From assembly GCA_947489315.1 (NCBI GenBank), contig CANLCX010000002.1:558001-622000 (forward strand): 64,000 nucleotides of DNA, in the 5' to 3' direction. The position numbers and the translations under genes are program-made. The notes under the pieces were generated by a model. That model saw only the letters and a program-made list of their open reading frames with translations. It searched no databases and had not been told where the DNA came from. Source of the DNA: an uncultured Sphingomonadaceae bacterium. Lineage in GTDB: Bacteria; Pseudomonadota; Alphaproteobacteria; Sphingomonadales; Sphingomonadaceae. Positions 1 through 8,606 of the stretch are shown here, one piece after another. Positions within the stretch are counted from its first letter, which is position 1; the number at the start of each line of letters is the position of its first letter.

Positions 1-245
1 CTGCAAGTTGGTTTAGCGAATGGCAGGGTTGTTACATTATCACTGTTAAGGAAGATTGGACCATACTTGCAGAAGAAGCCAAGAAGGCAGGCGTAAACAT
101 CTCACGCTTGGGGGCGACTGGCGGTGATGCGATCCAATTCCTTGACGACAACGAAAGCTACGACCCTATTAAAGGTATGGACATCCCTCTAGCGGACCTC
201 CGCGAAGCCAGCGACAGTTTCTTCCGCGACTGGATGGAAGACTAA
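1..245 (+). CDS. purL: phosphoribosylformylglycinamidine synthase subunit PurL, C-terminal end (partial)
   Basis: An open frame enters from the left edge (first full codon at base 3) and ends with TAA at 243-245, giving 80 residues. It contains VNISRLGATGGDAIQF, followed by a short acidic tail ending FFRDWMED. This matches the C-terminal ATP-grasp-like domain of PurL, the subunit that converts FGAR to FGAM with ATP and ammonia in purine synthesis. The GxTGGD motif and the terminal ADLREA...FF helix are typical of alphaproteobacterial PurL. The gene converges on the minus-strand FAD oxidase with only 4 bases between stop codons. The start and most of the protein lie outside the window. Confidence 0.8.
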   Translation, partial: ASWFSEWQGCYIITVKEDWTILAEEAKKAGVNISRLGATGGDAIQFLDDNESYDPIKGMDIPLADLREASDSFFRDWMED

Positions 246-249
246 CCGC

Positions 250-1779
250 TCATGCGTTCAACCCAACGCTATCCAGAAACGGCGAGGAGAACGCATCGCG
301 CTCTGCCGCATCGGGCAACAACAATTTGCGCACCTGATTCCAGCGATCCACGCTGCCGCCATAGCCGCGCCGTACACGCGCTTTGGTGAGATCATGTATC
401 TTGCCCCAATGCTGGGTGAAAGGCATGCCCGCCGCCTCAAGACGCTGACCGGCCAGCGTGATCAGCTTACGCGTTGCGGGCGTGTCGATACCGTCAATAT
501 CGATGACACAGCTGGGGTCATAGCGGGTGAAGGCCATCATGCCCGGTGACTTTTGCGCATAGCGGCAGGTGAAAACAACCGGTGCGCTCTTATGGACCAG
601 AAACGCCTGACGCATGATTTCCAGCGCTCTGGTAACTTGCGCAATCGGGACAGCGAAACCGGAGCTCGCAATACCTTCTCTCGCACTGGTGAAGCTATAA
701 GTTTCGCCGGGCAGTCGCCATTCATGTGGCCTGTCCGACCGTACTTTCAGTTCGCTCTGGATCAGCAAACTAGTCGCCGTGTCGCGTAGGTCGGGAAACA
801 TTTTGATCGCGGACGCGATAAGTCGCGGTAGATCGGTGCCCGGCTCCGCTTCGGACTTCAGATTATAATCGGCGCGATAGCCCGGCGGACACAATTCCTT
901 GTAGCGCACCGTGGTATAGCCGATATCCATTTTGCTGGGGTCCAGGATCACCTGAAAGAAATAGGGCCTGCGAGTCTGGTCCGGCAATCCGGAGCCCCGA
1001 AAGTCGAGCATGTTGAGCGCGCCCTGCAACTGGCCAAAGGGAATATGGAGCATTGAGGAGTTGAGCAAATAGCGCCCGGTCCCGCGCAGCATCACGGAAT
1101 GAACGATCCCCAGCGCGCCCAAGCTAACCAGTGCGGCATCAAATTTCGCGTCATCACGCACCAGTGTCGCGCCAAGCTTGGCCGCAAAACTTGCCGTCAT
1201 CACGGGCGCTCTGGCCGGCTCAATCCACAGATTTTGCGTGGCTGTGAGAAGCTGGATACCCGCGACTTCGCTCTCCATAGCGCCAACATCGATAGCAGAG
1301 CCATGCACACCGGTCCCGATAGCCCCCGCTATCGTCTGGCCATTGCTCGCGCCTGTTGTGCGCAGCGCGCGGCGGCGCGTCTTGGTTTCCAGCCGCTCGT
1401 TTATCTTTGAAATATTGGTTCCGCATTGCACGAGATAAAGGTCATCTCGCGACGTAGAACTCGCAAGATCGACATCTGCGGCGCCAACATTAAACGTCCA
1501 GTCGAGATTGGCGGTTTCCACCACCCAACCATCCTTGACGACCGGAATATCCGAAAAAGACCAACGCGATCCGCAAGCCCGGATTTGTGCGCCCGCTGTC
1601 AACGCGTCCGCGATAATCCCCTGCAACCGTACGGCCGTTGCGCGCATTCCTGCCATCGTCGCCCGCGTGGGGTTTTCATTGTGGACTCTCAACCGCTTGG
1701 CAATCGGCACCTTGATATTGAAATGATGGTTCACCCATTCAATATTATTATTCACCTGTATCTGGTTGGGGGGCATCAT
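250..1779 (-). CDS. FAD-linked oxidase of the D-arabinono-1,4-lactone oxidase / L-gulonolactone oxidase type
   Basis: The 509-residue protein has an N-terminal PCMH-type FAD-binding domain (about residues 35-215, with GSRWSFSD and the TIAGAIGTGVHGS nucleotide loop) and a C-terminal ALO-type substrate domain ending in the HWGK motif near residue 460. Relatives oxidise aldonolactones or sugar alcohols using FAD and oxygen or another acceptor. The conserved HWGK and GxHGS motifs support a flavin oxidase. Substrate and electron acceptor cannot be told from sequence. There is no signal peptide, so it is probably cytoplasmic. It stands alone, convergent with purL, and the Bor-like lipoprotein gene begins 340 bases upstream on the same strand. 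The start is at MMPP; the second Met is an equal alternative. Confidence 0.75.
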   Translation of the reverse strand: MMPPNQIQVNNNIEWVNHHFNIKVPIAKRLRVHNENPTRATMAGMRATAVRLQGIIADALTAGAQIRACGSRWSFSDIPVVKDGWVVETANLDWTFNVGAADVDLASSTSRDDLYLVQCGTNISKINERLETKTRRRALRTTGASNGQTIAGAIGTGVHGSAIDVGAMESEVAGIQLLTATQNLWIEPARAPVMTASFAAKLGATLVRDDAKFDAALVSLGALGIVHSVMLRGTGRYLLNSSMLHIPFGQLQGALNMLDFRGSGLPDQTRRPYFFQVILDPSKMDIGYTTVRYKELCPPGYRADYNLKSEAEPGTDLPRLIASAIKMFPDLRDTATSLLIQSELKVRSDRPHEWRLPGETYSFTSAREGIASSGFAVPIAQVTRALEIMRQAFLVHKSAPVVFTCRYAQKSPGMMAFTRYDPSCVIDIDGIDTPATRKLITLAGQRLEAAGMPFTQHWGKIHDLTKARVRRGYGGSVDRWNQVRKLLLPDAAERDAFSSPFLDSVGLNA

Positions 1780-1808
1780 ATTTCTCCCGTCTGCCTGAGT
1801 GTCGCGGA

Positions 1809-2120
1809 CTATTCGTCAGTGCTGCCTTCATCCGAAGGCACCTTGGCACAGAAATATTCGATGGTTGCCGGCTGATAGAAACCGAGTGTCAGCACCGTGA
1901 CCAACGACTGTCCGAAATTCGTTTTCACGCGAACTTCGTCGATCAGATTGGTCTGGCAATCGGCAACATTACGGGGCTGTCCCTTAGGCAGCAGATAGGC
2001 TTTGCTGTGAACGATCGCCTGCTCACCATCGGGATTGGGTCGCTCCACGATCAACCGATGTTCGGCGCAACTCGACAGCAGCACCGCGCTGACCAATAGC
2101 AGTTCAAATCGCATTTTCAT
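1809..2120 (-). CDS. small Bor-like lipoprotein
   Basis: I chose the ATG at 2120, where a GAAGAAGG ribosome site lies about 8 bases upstream and a signal peptide begins at once; the frame is open further upstream but reads as non-coding. The 103-residue product has a lipoprotein signal with lipobox LLSSC (acylated Cys about residue 17). The C-terminal part (CQTNLIDEVRVKT then TLGFYQPATIEYFC) matches the end of the Bor family of phage lambda and enterobacteria, including the paired cysteines and the TLGxYxP motif. Bor is an outer-membrane lipoprotein linked to serum survival in enterobacteria; the role here is unknown. It may be co-transcribed with the FAD oxidase 29 bases downstream. Confidence 0.65.
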   Translation of the reverse strand: MKMRFELLLVSAVLLSSCAEHRLIVERPNPDGEQAIVHSKAYLLPKGQPRNVADCQTNLIDEVRVKTNFGQSLVTVLTLGFYQPATIEYFCAKVPSDEGSTDE

Positions 2121-2356
2121 GACAATGCCCTTCTTCAAACCAGCTGGAACCTTTTGGAACTCGACGCTGGGAATTTCGGGCGACCCTGCCGCTTTATTGC
2201 CGAAATACGGGGCAATCGCAATGGGGGTTTTCTGCCAAATCGGTGCGAACGCGGCAAATTGACTTGTCCCAACCAAAACTGACAATTCGCAAAACACGAA
2301 GCGGAAAGATCGCCTAAGGAAAATTCAGGCAGTTTCCTCGATATCAGGACAGCGAT

Positions 2357-2779
2357 ATGAAAGAGCTACATTGGACAGAGGTTGGCAAAAACGCCCTGAT
2401 GCTAGTCCGCGACTTGGTCGTTCTAGGCATAGTGGTCTTTTTCTTATTTTTCCCGATCCAGTTCGGCGAGCAATTGGGCAAAACAAATATTGGGCGCTTT
2501 AGCGCATTTGGTGTCGAAGTGGAATTGCAAGCGAAACAGGTTCGCGATCAGGCAGAAGCCGCCAAAACCGAAGTTGCTGCCGCACAAGATGCGGTGGATG
2601 AAACACTCTCCGATTTGAAGGTCTTGTGGCAAAATAATCCGGAAATCAGACAACAGACGAATGAGCTGGAACAAAAGGTCATGCAATCGTCACGAAGATT
2701 GAACAGTGCAGAAAGCGAAATTCAGCGTTCCATTAACGGTTATGAAAGCCTGGTCAAAAAGATAGAAGCGCAGCAATAG
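2357..2779 (+). CDS. membrane-anchored coiled-coil protein of unknown function
   Basis: The 140-residue protein has one hydrophobic segment (about residues 18-36, rich in V, L, I and F). A long charged helical region (about 58-140) follows, with Ala/Glu/Lys/Gln heptads suggesting a coiled coil. I do not recognise a family. It looks like an inner-membrane protein with a cytoplasmic or periplasmic coiled coil, comparable in outline to DUF-type stalk proteins. It is divergent from the Bor-like gene and convergent with the COQ4-family gene, 14 bases away. Codon use does not differ visibly from neighbours. Confidence 0.6.
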   Translation: MKELHWTEVGKNALMLVRDLVVLGIVVFFLFFPIQFGEQLGKTNIGRFSAFGVEVELQAKQVRDQAEAAKTEVAAAQDAVDETLSDLKVLWQNNPEIRQQTNELEQKVMQSSRRLNSAESEIQRSINGYESLVKKIEAQQ

Positions 2780-2793
2780 CGCCATTCGCAATC

Positions 2794-3582
2794 CTAAGCG
2801 GGTTGACCCAGCAAATTATACGGATCGATGCCCTGCGCTTCATAGGCTGCATGCGCTTGCTTGTAGTAAACCGGCTCGCCGATATTCAGAAACGCACGTG
2901 CCTCGTTAATTGGCATGGCGAGTATCTTTTCAATATCATAATAGGCCAGCCTTTTCGCTGCCTTGCCGAGCTTTTGCCCTTCGCGGACGGCTTTCAGCAC
3001 CGGAGCATTGGACGGCGACTGTTTCTTCATTTCCAGCGCGCCGGCATAGGCAATGAACAATATTCCGAGGTTAGGATTTTGGCCATAAGTAAAGGCCAAT
3101 ACGCATTGTTCGCCCAGTGCATCGCGACCATAGCCGGTTAGGACATGCAGCAAATCATGGGTGTCGCGCATACGATCACCGAACCATTCGGTAACATCGT
3201 TCCGCTTTTCATAGTCCGCGCCATAGCGGTCAAATTCAGCGACCAGTCCGGCGGCAGTCAGGCCTTCTTTCTCCATGAAACGCACATAGGCCTGCCCCAA
3301 ACTGTCGGCTGGAAGCTGACGTAATTTGTCATGATCATCCAGCATGGTTGGCAAATCGACATTGCGCTCCATCAATTCCTTCGCATGAGGGGTTTTCAAA
3401 AAGCGCTTGGCATTACGGATAAAGGCCTTGCCGGCCAACGCCTCTATGATGTGAAAGACCTCTGCCGTATCTTCCTTATCCGCGATCAGTTTGCGGAAAT
3501 GCCGCAACGCCTTAACTGGACGGATGCTCGGTGTAACATGTGCCGTGTTGAGAAGGGGCATGTCGACGGGAGATATTGTCAT
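2794..3582 (-). CDS. COQ4-family protein (ubiquinone biosynthesis Coq4-like)
   Basis: The 262-residue protein carries the COQ4 signature HDxxHx11E as H142-D143, H146 and E158 (HDLLHVLTGYGRDALGE), a predicted metal site. Eukaryotic Coq4 organises the coenzyme Q synthesis complex and has been linked to C1 decarboxylation/hydroxylation of the ring. Bacterial homologues are common in alphaproteobacteria and their exact role is less certain. The protein is mostly helical with no signal peptide. The gene is monocistronic. Its upstream region holds a 36-bp palindrome that overlaps a TTGACA box (see the regulatory entry), suggesting repressor control. Confidence 0.8.
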   Translation of the reverse strand: MTISPVDMPLLNTAHVTPSIRPVKALRHFRKLIADKEDTAEVFHIIEALAGKAFIRNAKRFLKTPHAKELMERNVDLPTMLDDHDKLRQLPADSLGQAYVRFMEKEGLTAAGLVAEFDRYGADYEKRNDVTEWFGDRMRDTHDLLHVLTGYGRDALGEQCVLAFTYGQNPNLGILFIAYAGALEMKKQSPSNAPVLKAVREGQKLGKAAKRLAYYDIEKILAMPINEARAFLNIGEPVYYKQAHAAYEAQGIDPYNLLGQPA

Positions 3583-3618
3583 AAAAGAATCGCTTAATTG
3601 TCAAATGTTGATGATGTG

Positions 3619-3654
3619 ATATCTATTACTAACATCAATGTCAATAACAGATAT
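3619..3654 (-). promoter_or_regulatory. 36-bp imperfect palindrome (operator-like) overlapping the putative coq4-like promoter
   Basis: The left half (ATATCTATTACTAACATC) and the reverse complement of the right half (ATATCTGTTATTGACATT) agree at 14 of 18 positions. The minus-strand sequence TTGACA at 3644-3639 could serve as a -35 box, with an AT-rich -10 about 17 bases on (TATCAC or GATATC around 3617-3624). The placement would put transcription about 30 bases before the COQ4-family ATG. The length and symmetry fit a TetR-type dimer or tandem-dimer operator. No regulator gene is adjacent, and protein identity is unknown. Confidence 0.5.
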
Positions 3655-3809
3655 TTGCTTTCCTACCTACCGCTTAATGACTAAGCCTTTGGTGGAACGA
3701 TCACATCATTTGTCCGCCTCGCAAAAAGAGCACCAGAGGAAGTGAGACTTGTGTGAACTTTGGAACGATATTACGCGCCTGATTCTATATGGCGCTAAGG
3801 AAAACTGGG

Positions 3810-4484
3810 ATGAAACCACACGATACCCTGCCCTATACGCAGCTACCCGATTATTCCGATGAGGAACGCATCGCTCGGTCCAAAGCATTTTATGATGGTC
3901 TGAAAGTCAGGCGTACCTGCCGCTATTTTACCGATGAAGCAATTCCGCGTGCGGTGATTGAAAACGCTCTGCTAGCCGCTGGCACTGCGCCTAACGGCGC
4001 CAATCATCAGCCCTGGCATTTTGCTGTTATTGAATCTCCTGACAAGAAAAAGGCACTGCGCAAAGCGGCAGAACAGGAAGAGCGTGAATTTTACGAAAAC
4101 AAGGCCAGTGACGAATGGCTTGAAGCTCTTGGCCCTCTGGGCACGGATGCGGACAAGCCCTTTCTGGAAACGGCGCCATATCTGATTGTCATTTTCGGCC
4201 AGCGCAAAGGCGGAATGATGCCGGGCGAGATGAAACAGAATTATTATGTGAACGAGAGCGTCGGCATTGCCACAGGCATGCTAATCACTGCGCTGCATGA
4301 TGCGGGCCTGGCCACCCTCACGCACACGCCCAATCCGATGAAGTTTCTCAACGAGCTGTGCGAACGGCCCACCAATGAAAAACCGATGATGGTATTGGTC
4401 GTCGGTAAGCCTGCGCCCGATGCTACTATCCCGGTTCACGCGACAATCAAGAAACCGCTGGACGCTATTGCAAGCTGGCTCTAG
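3810..4484 (+). CDS. nitroreductase-family flavoprotein (iodotyrosine deiodinase-like branch)
   Basis: I chose the ATG at 3810 because AAGGA lies 8 bases upstream; an earlier in-frame ATG at 3789 has no ribosome site. The 224-residue product shows the nitroreductase fold signature RRTCRYF near the N-terminus (FMN phosphate binding), APNGANHQPWHF, and NESVGIATGMLITALHDAGL. This resembles the iodotyrosine deiodinase/BluB side of the family more than NfsB. Such proteins use FMN and NAD(P)H to reduce nitro, halogenated or quinone substrates; the substrate is not predictable. A DUF418 gene follows 33 bases downstream on the same strand, so the two may be co-transcribed. Confidence 0.75.
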   Translation: MKPHDTLPYTQLPDYSDEERIARSKAFYDGLKVRRTCRYFTDEAIPRAVIENALLAAGTAPNGANHQPWHFAVIESPDKKKALRKAAEQEEREFYENKASDEWLEALGPLGTDADKPFLETAPYLIVIFGQRKGGMMPGEMKQNYYVNESVGIATGMLITALHDAGLATLTHTPNPMKFLNELCERPTNEKPMMVLVVGKPAPDATIPVHATIKKPLDAIASWL

Positions 4485-4517
4485 AAGAACCGTATTATAT
4501 ATATAGTACAGTAAGGT

Positions 4518-5771
4518 ATGTTGGTGAACGCCACGACTGCTCAAACCCGCCATATCACCCTAGATGCCTTGCGCGGTTTTGCGGTGATGGGCATATTGCT
4601 GATGAACATCATCGGCTTTTCCATGCCGGAAATGGCTTATTTTAGCCCTGCCGTTTTTGGTGGCACCGATACCCCAGATATCATCGCGTGGCTGCTGTCG
4701 TTCGTATTTGTCGATGGCAAAATGCGGGGGCTTTTCACCATATTATTCGGCGCCAGCATGATGCTGGTAATTGAACGCGCCGAGGCAAAAGGGGAAAGCG
4801 CGGCAAAAGTGCACTATTCGCGTATGCTCTGGCTCGCGCTGTTCGGGCTCGCCCACTATTTTCTGATCTGGTGGGGCGATATATTGTTTATCTATGCCAT
4901 GATCGGCTGCCTTGCATTTTTTATGGCCCACTGGGACGGAAGAAAGCTGATCCGCGGTGCCGTGCTAATCTATGTTAGCGGGTTCGTGGCATATGTCTTG
5001 TTCACGGGCAGCTTGTTCTATTTACAATATCTTGCCGCCGCCGCTGGCCCAGGCTCTGCCATGGATATCGAATATCAGGAAACGATCAAAGAAATTGTCA
5101 CCGGCGCAGTTGGCATTGCTGAGGATATAGCCATCCATCAGGGAAGTTACGGATCAATTTTGATCGACAAAATTACCGAGCTTTGGTGGGCTCCATTAGT
5201 CACCCTCTTGATGACCGTAACAGAGACTTTGCCGTTCATGATGATAGGCATGGCATTTTATAAGAGCGGCTTTATGACCGGTGAGTGGGAGGCTGCTCGC
5301 TACAAGAAATTCGGCCTCGGATTCACGGCCCTTGGACTGGTATTGATCATTCCAATTGCCGTTCTGATGATCGTAACGAATTTTGATCCGCTGATCACAC
5401 TTAACGGCAGTATAGCGTGGTCCATCCCTTCCCGACTGCTCATGACAATCGGCTATGCAGCACTGCTTATTCTGTTGATCAAAGCGCTGTCTCATAGCGC
5501 CCTGCTCCACCGGATCGCAGCTGCAGGCCGAGCGGCCTTTTCCAATTATCTTGGCACCAGTATCCTAATGACGTTCATATTTTATGGTTGGGGTCTGGGG
5601 CTTTACGGCCAAGTAGATCGAGCCGAACTTTATCTTTTCGTGCCCAGTGCTTGGATCATTATGCTTTTATGGTCGAAGCCTTGGTTGATGCGATTTCGTT
5701 ATGGGCCACTGGAATGGCTGTGGCGGTCTTTGGCGCGCAAAGAACTTCAATCGATGAAGATAGCCAACTAA
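4518..5771 (+). CDS. DUF418 / YeiB-like multi-pass membrane protein
   Basis: The 417-residue hydrophobic protein opens with RHITLDALRGFAVMGILLMN, the start typical of YeiB/DUF418 proteins. It has about ten predicted membrane helices. The C-terminal DUF418 region (about 250-400) includes a conserved GRAAFSNYLGTSI stretch and ends in RYGPLEWLWRSL. The family is related in outline to acyltransferase-3 membrane proteins, but its function is not established. An AAGG site at 4512-4516 is too close to the ATG at 4518 and is better spaced for the in-frame GTG at 4524, so the start is uncertain by two codons. It follows the nitroreductase gene closely. Confidence 0.8.
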   Translation: MLVNATTAQTRHITLDALRGFAVMGILLMNIIGFSMPEMAYFSPAVFGGTDTPDIIAWLLSFVFVDGKMRGLFTILFGASMMLVIERAEAKGESAAKVHYSRMLWLALFGLAHYFLIWWGDILFIYAMIGCLAFFMAHWDGRKLIRGAVLIYVSGFVAYVLFTGSLFYLQYLAAAAGPGSAMDIEYQETIKEIVTGAVGIAEDIAIHQGSYGSILIDKITELWWAPLVTLLMTVTETLPFMMIGMAFYKSGFMTGEWEAARYKKFGLGFTALGLVLIIPIAVLMIVTNFDPLITLNGSIAWSIPSRLLMTIGYAALLILLIKALSHSALLHRIAAAGRAAFSNYLGTSILMTFIFYGWGLGLYGQVDRAELYLFVPSAWIIMLLWSKPWLMRFRYGPLEWLWRSLARKELQSMKIAN

Positions 5772-5793
5772 TTGTTGTTCAGCCCACTTTTGC

Positions 5794-5816
5794 TATTGCG
5801 ATCTATTCTCATTAGC
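5794..5816 (+). promoter_or_regulatory. possible Fur-type iron box upstream of bfd
   Basis: The reverse complement of this stretch contains AATGAGAATAGATCGC, resembling half of a Fur/Mur box (AATGAGAAT). It lies about 30 bases before the bfd start. Iron control of bfd is common in bacteria. The symmetry is imperfect and I cannot score it, so this is a tentative call. Confidence 0.25.
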
Positions 5817-5843
5817 TATATACGATTCGCATAAGGAGCACAT

Positions 5844-6014
5844 ATGGTTGTTTGTGTCTGTAATGCGATTAAGGAAAAAGACCTGCGGGCTGCGGTTCGC
5901 AGCGGTTCTGACAAGCCGAGTCAGGTCTATGCCCAGCTCGGCCGGAAACCAAAATGCGGCCAATGCCTATCGTTTGCGCGAACCATTATCGAAAATGAAG
6001 TTGCGACCGCTTAG
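5844..6014 (+). CDS. bfd: bacterioferritin-associated ferredoxin
   Basis: This 56-residue gene starts at ATG 5844, with AAGGAG 7 bases upstream, and ends in TAG. The protein begins MVVCVCNAI and carries the four cysteines of the Bfd [2Fe-2S] fold: C4 and C6 (CxC), then C38 and C41 (CGQC). Bfd passes electrons to bacterioferritin to release stored iron as Fe2+. The neighbouring bacterioferritin gene 117 bases downstream on the same strand supports the assignment. The gene is easily missed because of its size. Confidence 0.9.
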   Translation: MVVCVCNAIKEKDLRAAVRSGSDKPSQVYAQLGRKPKCGQCLSFARTIIENEVATA

Positions 6015-6131
6015 CATTCTCTTTATCAAATCATTGAAATAATTGACTTTTCTTAAGAACAAGTCCTTTCCTACCATGCCCTGCTCGTGTATAGAGTTTT
6101 GGAACTATCCCCCCGGTAAAAGGATTATGCC

Positions 6132-6608
6132 ATGAAGGGTGACGCAAAAGTCATTGATTATCTGAATGAAGCGCTGAAAAACGAACTCACAGCGATCAAC
6201 CAATATTTCCTGCACAGCAAGATGCTCGACAATTGGGGTGTCAGCAAGCTCGCCAAATTTGAATATGAAGAATCCATCGATGAGATGAAACACGCCGACA
6301 AACTGGCGGAGCGGATCTTGTTCCTCGACGGCCTGCCCAACTTCCAGTTGCTTGGACGTTTGAAAATTGGCGAATCTGTGGAAGAAATCCTCAAAGCAGA
6401 CCTTGCCCTAGAGCATGAAGCATTGCCGCCGCTCAAAGATGGTATCGAACATTGCGAAAAAGTACGCGACTATGTGACACGTGATCTGTTCGCTGAAATT
6501 TTGGAAAGCGAAGAAGAACATGTCGATACGCTCGAAAAGCAATTTGACATGATAGAGCGCATGGGCATCGAAAATTATGTGCAGCTACAGTCGGAGCCTA
6601 GCGAATAA
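6132..6608 (+). CDS. bfr: bacterioferritin
   Basis: The 158-residue protein has all canonical bacterioferritin ligands in register: ferroxidase residues E18, E51, H54, E94, E127 and H130, and haem ligand M52. It should assemble into a 24-subunit haem-containing iron store that oxidises Fe2+ and mineralises Fe3+. A purine-rich site (AAAAGGA) sits about 8 bases before the ATG. The bfd gene just upstream encodes its electron donor, so the pair forms an iron storage and release unit. It converges with the Hpt gene 4 bases away. Confidence 0.95.
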   Translation: MKGDAKVIDYLNEALKNELTAINQYFLHSKMLDNWGVSKLAKFEYEESIDEMKHADKLAERILFLDGLPNFQLLGRLKIGESVEEILKADLALEHEALPPLKDGIEHCEKVRDYVTRDLFAEILESEEEHVDTLEKQFDMIERMGIENYVQLQSEPSE

Positions 6609-6612
6609 TCGA

Positions 6613-7050
6613 CTAGCTATTAGTAATATGATTGCCAAGGCTGGAAGACCGGCGCCCAAATCCCATGGATTGGCGTTGAACAACCGGGCTTGATTCATAT
6701 TCCAATATCGGCAGCGTTTCTTCAAATAGCGGCCGCAGGCCAACCACTTGTTCAATGACTTCATCAGGTGTTTCTTGGTGTTCGACGCATTTACGCGCCG
6801 TCATCTCGATCAGTTCTGCAACCGCAGCTAGTCGAATCGCGCCAAATTGGAGGGACTCGCCCTTTAACTTATGCGCTGGCATGATGATCTGCGTGGCGTC
6901 CTTGGCACGCATCGCAGCTTCGATTTTTACGATTGATTGCGTTCCATCTTCTCGGAAATAACCCAATATGCGAACGAAATCAGGCCCGAGCGAAGATCGT
7001 GTTTCGCTATAGACCGCCCAGTCAATCAGTTCGCTATCAAGCTGCGCCAA
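6613..7050 (-). CDS. Hpt-domain phosphotransfer protein
   Basis: The 145-residue protein contains an Hpt four-helix domain with the phospho-acceptor motif AHKLKGES (H60). A C-terminal tail of about 35 residues rich in Ser, Arg and Gln follows. Hpt proteins carry phosphate between hybrid kinases and response regulators. No kinase or regulator gene is adjacent, so the pathway is unknown; in alphaproteobacteria stand-alone Hpt proteins often serve cell-cycle or general stress phosphorelays. An inverted repeat (CCTAAGAG / CTCTTAGG, 7061-7068 and 7086-7093) lies just upstream of the start and could be regulatory. Confidence 0.75.
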   Translation of the reverse strand: MAQLDSELIDWAVYSETRSSLGPDFVRILGYFREDGTQSIVKIEAAMRAKDATQIIMPAHKLKGESLQFGAIRLAAVAELIEMTARKCVEHQETPDEVIEQVVGLRPLFEETLPILEYESSPVVQRQSMGFGRRSSSLGNHITNS

Positions 7051-7184
7051 AGATCATATCCCTAAGAGAAACAAATGAAAAAATACTCTTAGGACAAACA
7101 TTAGAACCCAAACTGTAAAGACTTGGTTATCAGCATGGAAAAATAGTTAACTATGATGAGGTTTCGATATGCAGATCGAACCGG

Positions 7185-8576
7185 TCAGTTCTTATCATGA
7201 TAGGGGTTTTTCGACGATCGAATAATCAAACGTATCGGTACTCCTCCAAAACCAAGCTTTTTGCGAATGCCATTCGTCAAATATCGGCGATAACTTTCCG
7301 GTAAATCGTCCACGCGCGTTCCAAAAATCACGAAAGACGGCGGCCGGGTTTTTGCCTGCGTAATATAGCGCAGTTTAATCCGCTTACCACCTGGTGCTGG
7401 TGGCGGATTATCTTCAATCGCATCTTCGAACCAACGATTCAGCTTACCGGTAGCCACCCGCTGAGACCAAATCCGCCGGGTGTTGAACGCAGCTTTCAAT
7501 AGCTCATTAATCCCTTTGCCGGTAAAGGCGGAGACCGCAATCATGGGAACATCCCGTACCTGTGCCAAACCATCGTCCAATGCGGCACGAATACCGTTGA
7601 ATAATTTGCTTGGCCCTTCCGCTACATCCCACTTGTTGATCCCAATCACCAGACAGCGCCCTTCCTGAATGGTTTGATCGGCAATACGCAGGTCCTGTGC
7701 TTCCAATCCCTTGGTAGCATCGAGCAGCAAGACGACAACTTCAGCAAAATCTATAGCGCGCTTGGCATCTGCAACTGACAGTTTTTCAAGCTTGTCTTCC
7801 ACTTTAGCACGTTTTCGCATGCCAGCCGTGTCGATCAGCCTGACTTTACGATCAGGTTCAATACCATCAAGTTTCTCATCCTCAGTCAGCGCATCGTCGC
7901 GCCAGACCCATTCCACCGCGATACTATCACGTGTAATTCCTGCTTCGGGGCCAGTGATTAGACGGTCTTCGCCGATCATCTTGTTGATTAATGTTGATTT
8001 ACCCGCATTGGGTCGGCCAACAATAGCCAGCTTAAGCGGCGAACTTTCATCAACCGGTTCATCCAGCGCCGCTGCTTCAAAGGCCTCTACATAGGGACGA
8101 ATTTCCTGAAACAAATCAGCAATGCCATCTCCATGTTCTGCACTCAGCGGTATAGGGTCGCCGAAACCAAGAGCGTAACTCTCCAATATTCCCGATTCAG
8201 CGGCCTTTCCTTCAGCCTTGTTGACCAGCAACACCACCGGTGTTTTGGACCCTCGCAACCAGCGCGCAATCTCTTCGTCGAGCGGCGTTAGCCCAGCCCG
8301 ACCATCAATAACAAACAGGGCCAATTCGGCCCCGGCAACCGCCAGTTCTGTTTGATGCCGCATGCGCCCTGGAAGGCTTTTGGCGTCTTCATCTTCATAG
8401 CCGGCTGTATCAATGACGTTAAACTCAAGCCCAAGCAGATTGGCCGGGCTTTCACGGCGGTCGCGAGTCACGCCAGGACGGTCGTCGACCAGCGCCAGCT
8501 TCTTGCCAACAAGCCGGTTGAATAGAGTGGACTTGCCAACATTGGGCCGCCCGATAATTGCGATATTGGGCAGCAT
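7185..8576 (-). CDS. der: ribosome biogenesis GTPase Der (EngA)
   Basis: The 463-residue protein has two tandem Era-type GTPase domains. The first P-loop is GRPNVGKS (residues 9-16); the second (GRPNAGKS) is near residue 187. Both have DTAG switch II motifs, and the second has NKWD. A C-terminal KH-like domain follows (about 355-463). Der is needed for 50S subunit assembly. It is the last gene of a conserved yfgM-bamB-der cluster, starting 30 bases after bamB ends. Confidence 0.95.
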   Translation of the reverse strand: MLPNIAIIGRPNVGKSTLFNRLVGKKLALVDDRPGVTRDRRESPANLLGLEFNVIDTAGYEDEDAKSLPGRMRHQTELAVAGAELALFVIDGRAGLTPLDEEIARWLRGSKTPVVLLVNKAEGKAAESGILESYALGFGDPIPLSAEHGDGIADLFQEIRPYVEAFEAAALDEPVDESSPLKLAIVGRPNAGKSTLINKMIGEDRLITGPEAGITRDSIAVEWVWRDDALTEDEKLDGIEPDRKVRLIDTAGMRKRAKVEDKLEKLSVADAKRAIDFAEVVVLLLDATKGLEAQDLRIADQTIQEGRCLVIGINKWDVAEGPSKLFNGIRAALDDGLAQVRDVPMIAVSAFTGKGINELLKAAFNTRRIWSQRVATGKLNRWFEDAIEDNPPPAPGGKRIKLRYITQAKTRPPSFVIFGTRVDDLPESYRRYLTNGIRKKLGFGGVPIRLIIRSSKNPYHDKN

Positions 8577-8606
8577 AGGGCTGTTCCCGTTCCTTATCTA
8601 ATGACC

